Positions 15,857 to 22,895 of a stretch of 64,000 nt of DNA are shown piece after piece. Each line of letters starts with the position of its first letter. The stretch's first letter is position 1. This DNA is from CAYSRJ01 sp964521865. GTDB lineage: Bacteria; Spirochaetota; B62-G9; DRHN01. The stretch covers positions 310,001 through 374,000 of the forward strand of contig CAZFTJ010000001.1 of NCBI GenBank assembly GCA_964521865.1, given 5' to 3'. The position numbers and the translations under genes were made by a program. The notes beneath the pieces were generated by a model. The model was not told the DNA's origin. It ran no database searches and was given only the letters and a program-made list of their open reading frames with translations.

Positions 15857-16636
15857 GTGCGGAATATGGGGGAGTCTTCTCCGGTCCAAAATAAAAAACG
15901 GTCGGGCAGCCTTTACCTCTGTAAAAGCGGAAAAAGAGAGCTGATTCTGCAGGAGCTCGGCAGGGAGGCTGTTTTGCGTGCGTGCAGGGAAATGCCGAGG
16001 GAGAAGATGAGCAGGCAGGGGCCGGCTCATCTCACCGATGCGGAGCTTGTACAAATTGTTCTGCAAAGCGGTACAGCTCAAAACGGAGTGCAGTGTGTAG
16101 CCGAGAGAGCCGTTTCCTTTCTACGGGAGCACTACCCGGAGCTGCGGCATGATTACCGGCTCTTTCTGAGAAAACTCATGCGCATACGGGGAATCGGCAA
16201 AGCAAAGGCTGCATGCATCCTGGCGGCGATCGAGTTTTCGAATCGGCTTCAGGAGACAGCCGCACGCGCCGTGAAAAATACGGGAGATGTCATGCCCCTG
16301 CTTGCTTTTCTTGCGGAGAAAAAGCAGGAGTATTTCGTATGCATCAGTCTGAACGGGGGAAACAGGCTCATCTCGAGGCGTGTTGTTACAATCGGTCTCG
16401 TCGACCAGGCGCTCGTGCATCCGCGCGAGGTTTTCGCGGAGGCGCTGAAAGAGCGGGCGGCAAAGCTCATTGTCGCTCACAATCATCCGGCGGGAGACGT
16501 CAGTCCGAGTTCGGAGGATATGAAAGTGACCCGGACGCTCATGGAGGCTTCCTCGATTCTCGGGCTCGATCTGCTCGACCATATTATTGTTTCAGGAAGC
16601 AGGTATTTCAGTTTCAGGGAAGAGGGTCTGCTTTAA
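15857..16636 (+). CDS. radC: RadC-like JAB/MPN-domain protein
   Basis: This 259-residue UPF0758 protein has a helix-hairpin-helix-like N-terminal half (LMRIRGIGKAKAACILAAIE near 117-136). The C-terminal JAB1/MPN metalloprotease-like domain has VHPREVFAEAL and the metal-binding HNHPAGDVSPSSEDMKVT (around 213-230). The biochemical role of the family is unsettled; the old recombination-repair assignment is no longer secure. The GTG start at 15857 has AAAGGA at proper spacing, and an in-frame ATG nine bases later is the alternative. uvrB follows after 55 bp, so the two may share a transcript. Confidence 0.87.
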   Translation: MRNMGESSPVQNKKRSGSLYLCKSGKRELILQELGREAVLRACREMPREKMSRQGPAHLTDAELVQIVLQSGTAQNGVQCVAERAVSFLREHYPELRHDYRLFLRKLMRIRGIGKAKAACILAAIEFSNRLQETAARAVKNTGDVMPLLAFLAEKKQEYFVCISLNGGNRLISRRVVTIGLVDQALVHPREVFAEALKERAAKLIVAHNHPAGDVSPSSEDMKVTRTLMEASSILGLDLLDHIIVSGSRYFSFREEGLL

Positions 16637-16691
16637 AAAATGTCCTGTCATAGCTTTTGACTTTTGATGCCAGCCCCCGTATTTTTTTTAC

Positions 16692-18677
16692 ATGTTTAAA
16701 CTGAAGGCGCCATTCGAACCGAACGCCGAACAGAAACGGGCGATAGAACGGCTTTCCGAGGGGATACGAGGCGGCGAGCGGTTTCAGACCCTCCTCGGTG
16801 TAACGGGCTCCGGGAAGACTTTTACCATGGCGGGAGTCATCGAGAGGGTCGGACGTCCCACCATCGTGATATCGCATAACAAAACGCTCGCCGCTCAGCT
16901 CTACAGGGAGTTTTACGAATTCTTCCCGGAAAGCGCCGTCGAGTATTTTGTCAGCTACTACGACTACTATCAGCCGGAGGCATATCTTCCGGCAACCGAT
17001 ACCTATATCGAGAAAGATTTTTCGATAAACGACGAAATCGACCGTATGCGGCTTTCCGCGACCTCCTCTCTCATGGAGCGGGAGGATGTCATCGTCGTTG
17101 CCACCGTGTCGTGCATTTACGGCGTCGGGAACCCCCGGACGTACCGCAGGATGCGGCTCGTTCTCAGGAAAGGCGAGCCGTACAATCGGGACGATATACT
17201 GAGAAAACTCGTGGAGATACAGTATACGAGAAACGATTTCGAGTTCACCCGTTCGACCTTCAGAGTGCGGGGCGACGTCATCGAGGTTTTTCCCTCGTAT
17301 TCGAAGAAAGCGGTGAGGATAGAGCTCTTCGGTGACGAGCCGGACAGGATATGCATCATCGATCCGCTCACGGGGGCGGTGCTTGAAGAGAGGGAGCGAA
17401 TCATACTGTATCCCGCTTCACACTACGTGGTCGAGCATGAGAACATTCATACGGCACTCGCAAAGATCGAATCGGAGCTTGCCGATCGATACGCCTATCT
17501 GCAGTCCAGGAACAAGCTTCTGGAGGCGCAGAGACTCAAGGCGAGGACGGAGTACGATCTCGAAATGATACGAGAGCTCGGCTACTGCAACGGCATTGAG
17601 AACTACTCCCGGCATATATTCGGCAGGGAGGAGGGGGAACGGCCGGCGGTTCTCCTCGATTATTTTCCGGAAGGCTACATCATGTTCATCGACGAATCGC
17701 ATGTAACGGTTCCCCAGATCGGCGGCATGTATGAAGGCGATCGTTCACGGAAGCTCTCTCTCGTGGAGCACGGATTCAGGCTCCCATCCGCGCTCGACAA
17801 CAGGCCTCTCTATTTCGAAGAGTTCGAGCGGCTCGTGAACAGGGCCGTATTCGTTTCCGCGACTCCCGCAGAGTACGAGCGAGAGAAGAGCGGCGGAATC
17901 GTCGAGCAGCTCGTGCGGCCGACCGGACTTCTCGATCCGCAGATCGAGGTCAGAGATTCCCGGTATCAGATCGACGACCTTATCCGCGAGATCAAAACGC
18001 GTGTGAAGAGTAACGAGCGGGTGCTCGTTACGACACTCACCAAGCGCATGGCGGAGGATATCGCGAATTTTCTTTCAAAGACCGGTATCAGGATACGCTA
18101 CCTCCACTCGGAGATAAAGACCTTTGAGCGGACGGACATACTGCGCGACCTTCGCGCCGGAGAGTTCGACGTGCTCGTCGGCATCAACCTGCTTCGGGAG
18201 GGTCTCGACCTGCCGGAAGTTTCGCTTGTCGCCATTCTGGACGCGGACAAGGTGGGGTTTTTACGCTCAGCCACATCCCTCATTCAAACCGCGGGGCGTG
18301 CAGCGAGAAACGTCAACGGAAAAGTGCTGATGTACGCAGACCGCATGTCGAGTGCAATGGAGGAGGCGGTCAGGGAAACAAACCGCCGGCGAAAAATACA
18401 GGAAGAGTACAATAAAGTACACGGAATTGTTCCCGAAACTATAAAAAAGCAGGTAGTGGACATACTGCAGAGGAAGAGGAAAGAAAAACAGGACCTCTCG
18501 CAGAAAGACCTGCAGGTCATTCAGGGAAGGTACAATCTCCTCAACCCTGTACACAGAAAACGCTACATAAAAATCCTGGAGAGCGAGATGCTCGAAGCGG
18601 CGAAGAATCTGGATTTCGAGCGCGCCATTGTGTTCAGGGATGAAATAGAGCGGGTAAAAGTCGAGCTGACCAAATGA
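16692..18677 (+). CDS. uvrB: Excinuclease ABC subunit B
   Basis: This 661-residue UvrB is the damage-verifying helicase-like subunit of nucleotide excision repair. It has Walker A GVTGSGKT at residues 36-43, the DNA-clamping beta-hairpin segment YYDYYQPEAYLP near 91-102, a DEAD-like IDESHVT motif near 335, helicase motif VI (QTAGRAARN) near 535 and a C-terminal UVR motif (EMLEAAKNLDFERAIVFRDE, about 630-650) that contacts UvrC. The length matches the family norm. The ATG is preceded by a T-run rather than a Shine-Dalgarno sequence. Its stop overlaps the start of the next gene by 4 bp (ATGA). Confidence 0.97.
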   Translation: MFKLKAPFEPNAEQKRAIERLSEGIRGGERFQTLLGVTGSGKTFTMAGVIERVGRPTIVISHNKTLAAQLYREFYEFFPESAVEYFVSYYDYYQPEAYLPATDTYIEKDFSINDEIDRMRLSATSSLMEREDVIVVATVSCIYGVGNPRTYRRMRLVLRKGEPYNRDDILRKLVEIQYTRNDFEFTRSTFRVRGDVIEVFPSYSKKAVRIELFGDEPDRICIIDPLTGAVLEERERIILYPASHYVVEHENIHTALAKIESELADRYAYLQSRNKLLEAQRLKARTEYDLEMIRELGYCNGIENYSRHIFGREEGERPAVLLDYFPEGYIMFIDESHVTVPQIGGMYEGDRSRKLSLVEHGFRLPSALDNRPLYFEEFERLVNRAVFVSATPAEYEREKSGGIVEQLVRPTGLLDPQIEVRDSRYQIDDLIREIKTRVKSNERVLVTTLTKRMAEDIANFLSKTGIRIRYLHSEIKTFERTDILRDLRAGEFDVLVGINLLREGLDLPEVSLVAILDADKVGFLRSATSLIQTAGRAARNVNGKVLMYADRMSSAMEEAVRETNRRRKIQEEYNKVHGIVPETIKKQVVDILQRKRKEKQDLSQKDLQVIQGRYNLLNPVHRKRYIKILESEMLEAAKNLDFERAIVFRDEIERVKVELTK

Positions 18678-19459
18678 AAAGGCTGTTTTTTCCAATCGGC
18701 ATGTGCACGATAAAATCGAAGCAGGATTACCCGTATGCTTTGCAACAAAAGCCCCTTCTCACTGCGTTTTTTATAGTGTGGGCCGTATGCCTTCTCTCTC
18801 CCGCGCCCTCCGGCGCGGTTGAGGCCTCCGGAGACCGGGGAGTGATTACCGTGTACGGCGAGTATCCGGTTGTCGAAGAGCTGGGAAAGGGGCGTTTCCA
18901 GGACAATGAAACAGAGAGAAAAGGCCTTCTCATCGACTACGGGCTCGGCAAAAGCCCGGAAGACAAGGCACTGGTGGAGGCCCTCCATTTTCTGAGCGCC
19001 AATGTGTACGGATACACATTTACCTACAGGCCCGGAAGCAGGCTGATGAAAAACGAGGAGCAGTTCAGCATCTCGCTGAAAGGACAGATGCTTAAATCGA
19101 ACGTTGAAAAGACGGTCGGAGGTGTAAAGGGAAGCGTGTACCGGGTGAAGCTGATGTTCAGACCAACTCCATCGGCAATCCGATGGATGTCGGCCTTCAG
19201 GACGAACACCCTCAGATCCGTCGAAGCGGAGGGGACGTCGGATTTCTACATGGGGTGGGAGGGCCGAAACGATGCGCTCTGGGAGGCGCTTCGAAACCTC
19301 GTGCTCGTTGCGGCAAAAATAAGCCTTCACTCGAAGCCCATTCTTATCGAGGGCGACATACTGCTCGAGGGTACACCCGAGTTCTCGGTCGGCGCCGGCA
19401 GGTATTACTGTAAAATACGCGGCTATGTGAATATGGTGAATGTGGTCACCTACGATTGA
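18674..19459 (+). CDS. Secreted protein of unknown function, coupled to uvrB
   Basis: I do not recognise this 261-residue protein. Residues ~26-50 form a hydrophobic export signal (TAFFIVWAVCLLSPAPSGAVEA), a late signal after a 25-residue basic start, so an internal start is possible. The mature part begins GVITVYGEYPVVEELGKG and looks like a mixed alpha/beta domain with a KALVEALHFLSANVYGYTF helix. That resembles the 'ALxxAxxxL' periplasmic domains seen in many envelope proteins. It has no lipobox and no catalytic motif. It overlaps uvrB by 4 bp and is probably translated with it, but a DNA-repair role is unlikely for an exported protein. Confidence 0.7.
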   Translation: MKRLFFPIGMCTIKSKQDYPYALQQKPLLTAFFIVWAVCLLSPAPSGAVEASGDRGVITVYGEYPVVEELGKGRFQDNETERKGLLIDYGLGKSPEDKALVEALHFLSANVYGYTFTYRPGSRLMKNEEQFSISLKGQMLKSNVEKTVGGVKGSVYRVKLMFRPTPSAIRWMSAFRTNTLRSVEAEGTSDFYMGWEGRNDALWEALRNLVLVAAKISLHSKPILIEGDILLEGTPEFSVGAGRYYCKIRGYVNMVNVVTYD

Positions 19460-19464
19460 AACGG

Positions 19465-19538
19465 GCGCCAGGCCCGTCGGCTTCATTCGGCCGGGCTGCC
19501 GGCGCGTAGTGGGCACGTTCTGTTTTTACATTTTTTTA
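19465..19538 (+). terminator. Possible terminator of the radC-uvrB transcript
   Basis: This is an imperfect GC-rich hairpin (outer arms GCGCC 19465-19469 and GGCGC 19501-19505, inner CCCG/CGGG). It is followed about 15 nt later by two T-runs. The gap between stem and T-run makes it less than textbook. Confidence 0.3.
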
Positions 19539-19620
19539 CATTTGATTCATATTCCAGCAACGTCTTCCTTCTATATTAAAGGTGAGCATCAAAATAAAAT
19601 CCATTTCACAGGAGGTCGTC

Positions 19621-20076
19621 ATGAGACGAAAAGCGGTAAAATCAGTGCTCATCTTTATGGTAGCGGCCCTTTTGATCGGAGTCGGCTCTTTTGCCTTTGC
19701 CGACACAAAGGGCGAAGTAAAGCAGTTCAGCGGAACGGTTTCTTTCAGGTACGGCGGCGGGTTTTTCCTGAAAACCGGCGCAGGTGAAGATTACAAGCTT
19801 GCTCTCGGTCCGCCCTGGTACCTGGATAATCTGGGGCTGAAGATTAAGAACGGCGACCGGGTTACGGTCAGTGCTGTCGAGGAAGACGGTATTCTTTTTG
19901 TCGGAACTCTTCAAATAGGTTCCAAAACGTACGATATCGCGGACCTCGAGGACATATACGATCATCCCTGTCACGGCTGGTACGGCAGGGGACCGATGTA
20001 CGGGCCGGGAAGAGGTCCGGGTATGATGCGTGGAGACTGGGACCACCGCCCGTACGGCTACGGATGGCGGAGATAA
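19621..20076 (+). CDS. Small secreted protein with His/Met/Gly/Arg-rich tail
   Basis: This 151-residue exported protein starts at the ATG preceded by AGGAGG. An upstream in-frame ATG at 19582 lacks a ribosome site. Residues 1-27 are a signal peptide ending SFAFAD. Residues 30-110 look like a small beta-barrel/OB-like domain (GEVKQFSGTVSF..., KIKNGDRVTVSAVEEDG, FVGTLQIGSKTYDIAD), similar in style to DUF5666-type proteins. The last ~40 residues are rich in His, Met, Gly, Tyr and Arg (HPCHGWYGRGPMYG...), which suggests metal contact. It is followed by a perfect hairpin, the SHOCT gene and a two-component system. I infer an envelope metal or stress role, but it is not proven. Confidence 0.7.
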   Translation: MRRKAVKSVLIFMVAALLIGVGSFAFADTKGEVKQFSGTVSFRYGGGFFLKTGAGEDYKLALGPPWYLDNLGLKIKNGDRVTVSAVEEDGILFVGTLQIGSKTYDIADLEDIYDHPCHGWYGRGPMYGPGRGPGMMRGDWDHRPYGYGWRR

Positions 20077-20100
20077 TGTACCAGCGCTTTGAATTACAGC

Positions 20101-20128
20101 ACAGGGGACGCCGACAGGCGTCCCCTGT
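20101..20128 (+). terminator. Perfect 12-bp stem-loop between secreted-protein and SHOCT genes
   Basis: Arms ACAGGGGACGCC (20101-20112) and GGCGTCCCCTGT (20117-20128) enclose a GACA tetraloop. No T-run follows, so it may be a partial terminator or a 3'-end-protecting structure that makes the upstream secreted protein more abundant than the downstream gene products. Confidence 0.65.
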
Positions 20129-20181
20129 CGTCGATGAATGTATGAGTATTTTCCATTCAGGTATTATGGGGAGGCAAAACA

Positions 20182-20436
20182 ATGATGCACGGATATTACG
20201 GAGGGTTTCACCCCGGATACGGGTTTTTCGGGTTTCCGATTTTCGGATCCATTTTCGGTATACTGCTTCTCGCACTGGCGGTATACATAGCGGTTTTGAT
20301 CGTCAAGAAGATCAAAAACTCAGGAGGCGACTACAGGGAGGACGATCCTCTGCATATTGCAAAACTAAGGTATGCGAAGGGTGAAATATCGGAGGCCGAG
20401 TATAAAAAGCTTGTTGAAGACCTGAAGAGATTGTAA
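20182..20436 (+). CDS. Small membrane protein with C-terminal SHOCT domain
   Basis: The product has 84 residues. The first ~20 are Met/His/Tyr/Gly/Phe-rich (MMHGYYGGFHPGYG), followed by one membrane helix (about 22-45, GILLLALAVYIAVLIVKKI). The C-terminal SHOCT motif is at about 57-83 (IAKLRYAKGEISEAEYKKLV). SHOCT domains are short oligomerisation motifs. GGGGAGGC lies ahead of the ATG. The Met/His-rich start resembles that of the secreted protein upstream and of the sensor kinase loop downstream, so the three may belong to one metal- or envelope-responsive module. Confidence 0.8.
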   Translation: MMHGYYGGFHPGYGFFGFPIFGSIFGILLLALAVYIAVLIVKKIKNSGGDYREDDPLHIAKLRYAKGEISEAEYKKLVEDLKRL

Positions 20437-20439
20437 GAT

Positions 20440-20565
20440 AATACCGCTGGTGCCCGCACCGGCAGTACTTACAGTACCACAGGCACCTACGGTACTTGAA
20501 AGCACCTTCGGTACTTGACAGCACCTTCGGCATCTTCGACATTATCCGGATGCAAAGCGTCAGGA
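20440..20565 (+). repeat. Dispersed repeat C, copy 1, with three ~20-bp tandem units
   Basis: Three near-identical units (starting at about 20482, 20502 and 20521, core GCACCT(T/A)CGGTACTTGA) follow a GGTGCCCGCACC stretch. They are followed by CATCTTCGACATTATCCGGATGC. The reverse complement of the last part matches 42064-42145. It lies between the SHOCT gene and the response regulator, probably in or near the latter's promoter. Confidence 0.65.
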
Positions 20566-20637
20566 CAATTTTCACTCCTATCGTATTTCGATGATTCGGG
20601 TCGTATGACGGAAAATCGAGAAGACGGGATATCGCCC

Positions 20638-21324
20638 ATGGCACGGATTGCAGTTGTCGACGACGACAGGAAGCTTACGGACCTGCTGAAAGAGTATCTC
20701 GAAAACAACAATCACAGAGTTTCGAGCTTTACGAATCCCGCCGGGTTTCTTGAACAGGATTTCGCGAGCTATGACATAGTGATTCTCGATATACTCATGC
20801 CGGAGGTCGACGGGTTTCAGGTTCTGCGCCGGGTCAGGGAGAAGTCGAACGTGTCCGTTATTATGCTCACCGCGCGGGGAGACGTGTACGACAGGATTGT
20901 CGGCCTCGAGCTCGGTGCGGATGACTATCTGCCAAAACCCTTCGAACCGCGCGAGCTTTTGGCGCGCATCGATGCCGTGCTGCGACGGGCGAGGCCCGAG
21001 ATCAAAAAACCTGCACGACACGCCTATCCAACCTTCACCCTTGTGCCGGATTCGATGAAGCTCACCGTTCACGACCGGGACATCGCGCTCACGAGCGCTG
21101 AGTTCGAGCTTTTGTACTACTTCTGCGACAACCCGTTCAGAGTGCTGTCCAGGGAGGTGATAATGGAGAGCACAAGGAATATAAAATGGGAGAGCTTCGA
21201 CAGGTCTGTCGACGTGCTGGTGAGCAGATTGCGGAAAAAGCTGCAGGATGATCCAAACAATCCCCGGATCATACGGACGATCTGGGGAGAGGGGTACATG
21301 TTCATTGCGAAAAAAAGTGAATAA
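20638..21324 (+). CDS. OmpR-type response regulator
   Basis: This 228-residue regulator has a receiver domain at 1-120. The acidic pocket is VVDDD near residues 6-10, the phospho-acceptor is Asp51 (IVILDILMP) and the conserved Lys is in YLPKPFEPREL near 101. A winged-helix OmpR/PhoB DNA-binding domain spans 130-225 (VDVLVSRLRKKLQDDPNNPR, IRTIWGEGYMF). Start codons further upstream at 20515 and 20605 would add a non-homologous tail, so the ATG at 20638 is preferred. It overlaps the sensor kinase gene by 8 bp. It probably controls the adjacent SHOCT and secreted-protein genes. Confidence 0.9.
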   Translation: MARIAVVDDDRKLTDLLKEYLENNNHRVSSFTNPAGFLEQDFASYDIVILDILMPEVDGFQVLRRVREKSNVSVIMLTARGDVYDRIVGLELGADDYLPKPFEPRELLARIDAVLRRARPEIKKPARHAYPTFTLVPDSMKLTVHDRDIALTSAEFELLYYFCDNPFRVLSREVIMESTRNIKWESFDRSVDVLVSRLRKKLQDDPNNPRIIRTIWGEGYMFIAKKSE

Positions 21325-22630
21325 GAGAAAGGTGAGCTATCGTACGACACTGTTGATCAGGATCGTCGCTTCGGCCGCAACGGGCATGCTGCTTATTACC
21401 GTGGTTATATGGATATTTTTCCGAAATGAGGTAAAAAGCATCGGCGATTACCTGAAATACGGAAAAAGAGAAGATGCAGTGATGCTCATTTCGGGATACA
21501 TCGGCGACCCTCCTTCAAAATTTCGTGCGAAGATTCTTTCACGAACATACGGCATAACCTTTGTGTACTACGTCGACGGCAGGCTCGTGTGGGTAGTGGA
21601 GAGCAGGTGGAGGAGACTGGCGGATGATCGTTTTCGGATGATGCATATGATGAGGGATATGATGGGCGGCAGGGGGGAGAAACGAAACAGGGCGGACGTG
21701 CATCTTTCGAAAAACAGGGTGCTCACGCTGATATTTCCGCCTCTGCCTCCGCATCGCAGCATCTTTTCACCGTTTGTGGGAACCGCGTTCATCATTTTCA
21801 TGATCGGCCTGACGGTCTTCCTTCTGGTAAAAAGAGCGCTGAAACCTGTGGACAAGATTATCCTGGCGGCTGAAAGAGTGGGACGGGGAGACCTTACCTA
21901 TCGGATACAGCATGAAACCGATGACGACTTTAAAAAGGTTGCCCACGCATTCAATACAATGACCGAAAAACTCGTCTCAATGCTCGAAAATCAGAGGGAG
22001 CTCCTCCATCTCATCAGCCATGAGCTGCGCACACCGCTCGCGCGTATAAATCTTGCCCTCGAGATGAAGGACAGGAATAAATCGCAGGCCGTGATCAAGG
22101 GCGAGATTCGGGAGATCGACAACCTGGTGGAAGATGTTCTCGACCTTTCGAGAATGAGCTCGGCTCAGAAGTATAAAAGTGTAGAACCGGTTGACCTTGT
22201 TTCGGTTCTGAGAGAGATGATTGAGGCCTACGGAAATAAAGTTCGATTTTTTTCGAATTTGAGTGATGTACACGTGAACGGAAACGAGATGCTTCTCAAA
22301 AAGGCCTTCGCAAACCTCATTGAGAATGCGGTCAAGTACTCAAAAGAAGACGAGCCTGTAGAAGTAAGGTTGAGTAAGGAGGGCGAGGGATGCAGGCTGA
22401 CGTTCAAAAACAACGGACCCGGTATAGCGAAAGACGAAATGACGAAGATATGGGAGCCGTTCTTCAGGGGACGGAACTCGAGAACAGTCGATGCTCAGGG
22501 AAAGGGCCTGGGGCTCGTGGTGGTAAAGAAGGCAATCGAGCTCTCTGCCGGAAATGTTGCGGTTGAAAGCAGCAGAGACGGCCCCACACTATTTACGGTG
22601 CACCTGCCGTTGTTCGGGCCATCCGAATAA
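21317..22630 (+). CDS. Sensor histidine kinase with Met/His-rich periplasmic loop
   Basis: The kinase has 437 residues from a GTG at 21317, which overlaps the regulator gene. The first membrane helix is at about 11-34, a periplasmic domain at 35-150, the second helix at about 152-172, and HAMP at 173-225 (VGRGDLTYRIQHETDDDF). HisKA has its phospho-acceptor at His235 (LISHELRTPLARIN), and the HATPase has N box FANLIENAVKYS and G boxes NNGPGIAKD and GKGLGLVVVKK. The periplasmic loop includes RMMHMMRDMMGG near 108-119, unusually rich in Met and His, a composition typical of copper or silver contact sites. Family resemblance is to CpxA/CusS-type kinases. The metal-sensing idea is inference. Confidence 0.9.
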   Translation: MNKRKVSYRTTLLIRIVASAATGMLLITVVIWIFFRNEVKSIGDYLKYGKREDAVMLISGYIGDPPSKFRAKILSRTYGITFVYYVDGRLVWVVESRWRRLADDRFRMMHMMRDMMGGRGEKRNRADVHLSKNRVLTLIFPPLPPHRSIFSPFVGTAFIIFMIGLTVFLLVKRALKPVDKIILAAERVGRGDLTYRIQHETDDDFKKVAHAFNTMTEKLVSMLENQRELLHLISHELRTPLARINLALEMKDRNKSQAVIKGEIREIDNLVEDVLDLSRMSSAQKYKSVEPVDLVSVLREMIEAYGNKVRFFSNLSDVHVNGNEMLLKKAFANLIENAVKYSKEDEPVEVRLSKEGEGCRLTFKNNGPGIAKDEMTKIWEPFFRGRNSRTVDAQGKGLGLVVVKKAIELSAGNVAVESSRDGPTLFTVHLPLFGPSE

Positions 22631-22895
22631 ACGCGACGCTGCACTCCCCGGATTTGTTCTGCCGGACGGCGGAACGTTCGCCTGTCGGGCAGCAGCCGAG
22701 CACGTTGCGGCGGCGGGTCACAATTCCTCCTTGACAGAAATTCGAATACGCGAGATATTTCCAGTAACGCTGCTTCTTAAAAGGGACCGGGCTCTGATAA
22801 GGTGCCGGGCAGAAAACCCGCCTGAAAACAGGATAACCGCCTGCCGTGCAAAACGCTGTACAGGGCAGGCTGAGCAAAGCGCACAGAGGGAATCC

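Noticed and set aside
18563..19516. 317-codon minus-strand frame opposite uvrB end and the secreted protein
   Set aside because: Overlaps two better-supported genes and shows no recognisable domain.
20440..20565. CRISPR array suspected from 20-bp units
   Set aside because: Units are directly adjacent without unique spacers, only three in number, and a related copy exists elsewhere; no cas genes are present.
20515..20637. N-terminal extension of the response regulator
   Set aside because: The extra residues are encoded by repeat C sequence and have no receiver-domain homology; the ATG at 20638 fits the family start.
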